A DNA stretch of 6,227 nucleotides from JAAZFF01 sp964405775 (GTDB lineage Bacteria; Verrucomicrobiota; Kiritimatiellia; RFP12; UBA3636): NCBI GenBank assembly GCA_964405775.1, contig CAYOPG010000106.1, forward strand, positions 1 to 6,227, in the 5' to 3' direction. Made by a program: the position numbers and the translations under genes. The notes under the pieces were generated by a model that saw only the letters and a list, made by a program, of their open reading frames with translations, did no database searches and had not been told where the DNA came from. Within the stretch, counting starts at the first letter, position 1, and every line of letters begins with the position of its first letter. This document shows positions 5,601-6,227 of the stretch, in pieces.

Positions 5601-6227
5601 TTATTTCCACTGGCCTGCGTCTGTATCGGGGTCTTGGAAGACCTCGGTTAGAGACTTTTTCTCGGCGATGCCGCCGGTTTCGTCGGCCTCGGGAGGCTGA
5701 AGCTTCCATTTCGGCCCGGGGAATACAGGCGTTTTGAATTCGTCCTGTTCGATGTTATGCGCCTTTTCCTGAAACTCCATGCAAGAACGTATGCAGCCCT
5801 TAGCTCCACAATTGGCCATGTATCCGCAGTGCGTCATGATCTGCTTGACGAACGGGTTGACCATGTTGCCCGGAAACTCGGGATTCGGCCTATACCACGA
5901 AGCTCCTCCCAAAGCATGCGTGATTTTGTATGCGAGTTCCTCCGACATGTTTGTATTTTCAATATCAAGATTAAGCCCCGGGAAATACCGCTTCAGGAAT
6001 GGCGAGCACTTGTAGTTGATGCCATGATGCGTCGCCGTGCAACGACCCATGTGGACATCGCCCCACGAATATTCCTGGCCATCTATGTTTATCGTGACCT
6101 TGGGGCCATCTTTGCCCGGAATCGCATTGCCGGGGCAGTCAGGAACGCACTTCATACAGCGCTTGCAAATGGTTCCAGGCTTGATAAGTGGATCCGCCTC
6201 CAACTCCGCGTCAGTGAGTATGTTGCC
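5601..6227 (-). CDS. 4Fe-4S protein, QueG/reductive-dehalogenase-like C-terminal part (partial, 5' end off window)
   Basis: The visible 208 codons end with TAA at 5601 and are open through the right edge, so the true start is outside; the TTG at 6203 is an internal Leu. Visible residues 21-32 (CKRCMKCVPDCP) are a standard CxxCxxCxxxCP 4Fe-4S motif, preceded by LTDAELEADPLIKPG, a lead-in typical of epoxyqueuosine-reductase and reductive-dehalogenase relatives. Further Cys stand at 63 and 74. A second set at 134, 140, 145 and 149 (CX5CX4CX3C) could hold another cluster, but this spacing is not the usual ferredoxin one. The last 50 residues are Pro/acidic-rich and probably extended. The likely role is electron transfer within a larger reductase, whose N-terminal domain cannot be seen; the substrate is unknown. 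It shows no link to the exported-protein units, being separated from them by the decayed plus-strand fragment. Confidence 0.8.
   Translation of the reverse strand, partial: GNILTDAELEADPLIKPGTICKRCMKCVPDCPGNAIPGKDGPKVTINIDGQEYSWGDVHMGRCTATHHGINYKCSPFLKRYFPGLNLDIENTNMSEELAYKITHALGGASWYRPNPEFPGNMVNPFVKQIMTHCGYMANCGAKGCIRSCMEFQEKAHNIEQDEFKTPVFPGPKWKLQPPEADETGGIAEKKSLTEVFQDPDTDAGQWK

Overview
The window reads as chromosomal DNA of an anaerobic, moderately GC-rich bacterium. Long exported proteins built of beta-rich modules beside a ferredoxin/QueG-like iron-sulfur gene would suit the Kiritimatiellota/Lentisphaerota side of the PVC group. That placement is an impression from protein style, not a demonstrated assignment. 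All intact genes lie on the minus strand, so reading order runs from high to low coordinates. No tRNA, rRNA, CRISPR array or transposase gene is visible.

From the right edge: (1) the C-terminal part of a 4Fe-4S protein (5601 to beyond 6227). (2) A decayed plus-strand fragment (5178-5546) resembling the C-terminal domain of phage MuF-type polyvalent proteins. It lacks its 5' part, carries an in-frame stop, and converges on the iron-sulfur gene. (3) Unit 1: a large exported protein, gene D (3175-5061), followed 43 bases later by a small exported protein, gene C (2352-3131). (4) Unit 2: a second large exported protein, gene B (563-2197), whose TGA stop overlaps the ATG of an exported protein, gene A (566 to beyond the left edge).

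The main observation is that D and B share the same head. About 450 bp (1859-2310 and 4723-5175) are repeated. They contain an upstream dyad, a promoter-like pair of boxes, a G-run-rich leader, a Shine-Dalgarno sequence, a GTG start, a signal peptide and a module that is 82/85 identical in the mature region. After this head, the tails of B and D are unrelated, and so are the two small exported proteins that follow them. The layout is a constant export/promoter head spliced to different cargo, each cargo followed by its own exported partner. It resembles polymorphic effector/immunity or surface-antigen cassettes, but no recognised toxin domain in either tail proves that reading.

Two signs support this being an exchange-prone site. 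Base composition changes along it: gene A is clearly GC-rich, gene C much more AT-rich. The phage-type fragment also starts within a few bases of the outer edge of the right-hand repeat, as though the cassette had been joined onto a broken older gene. B and D both have their own promoter-like sequence, so the two units may be transcribed separately and controlled alike.
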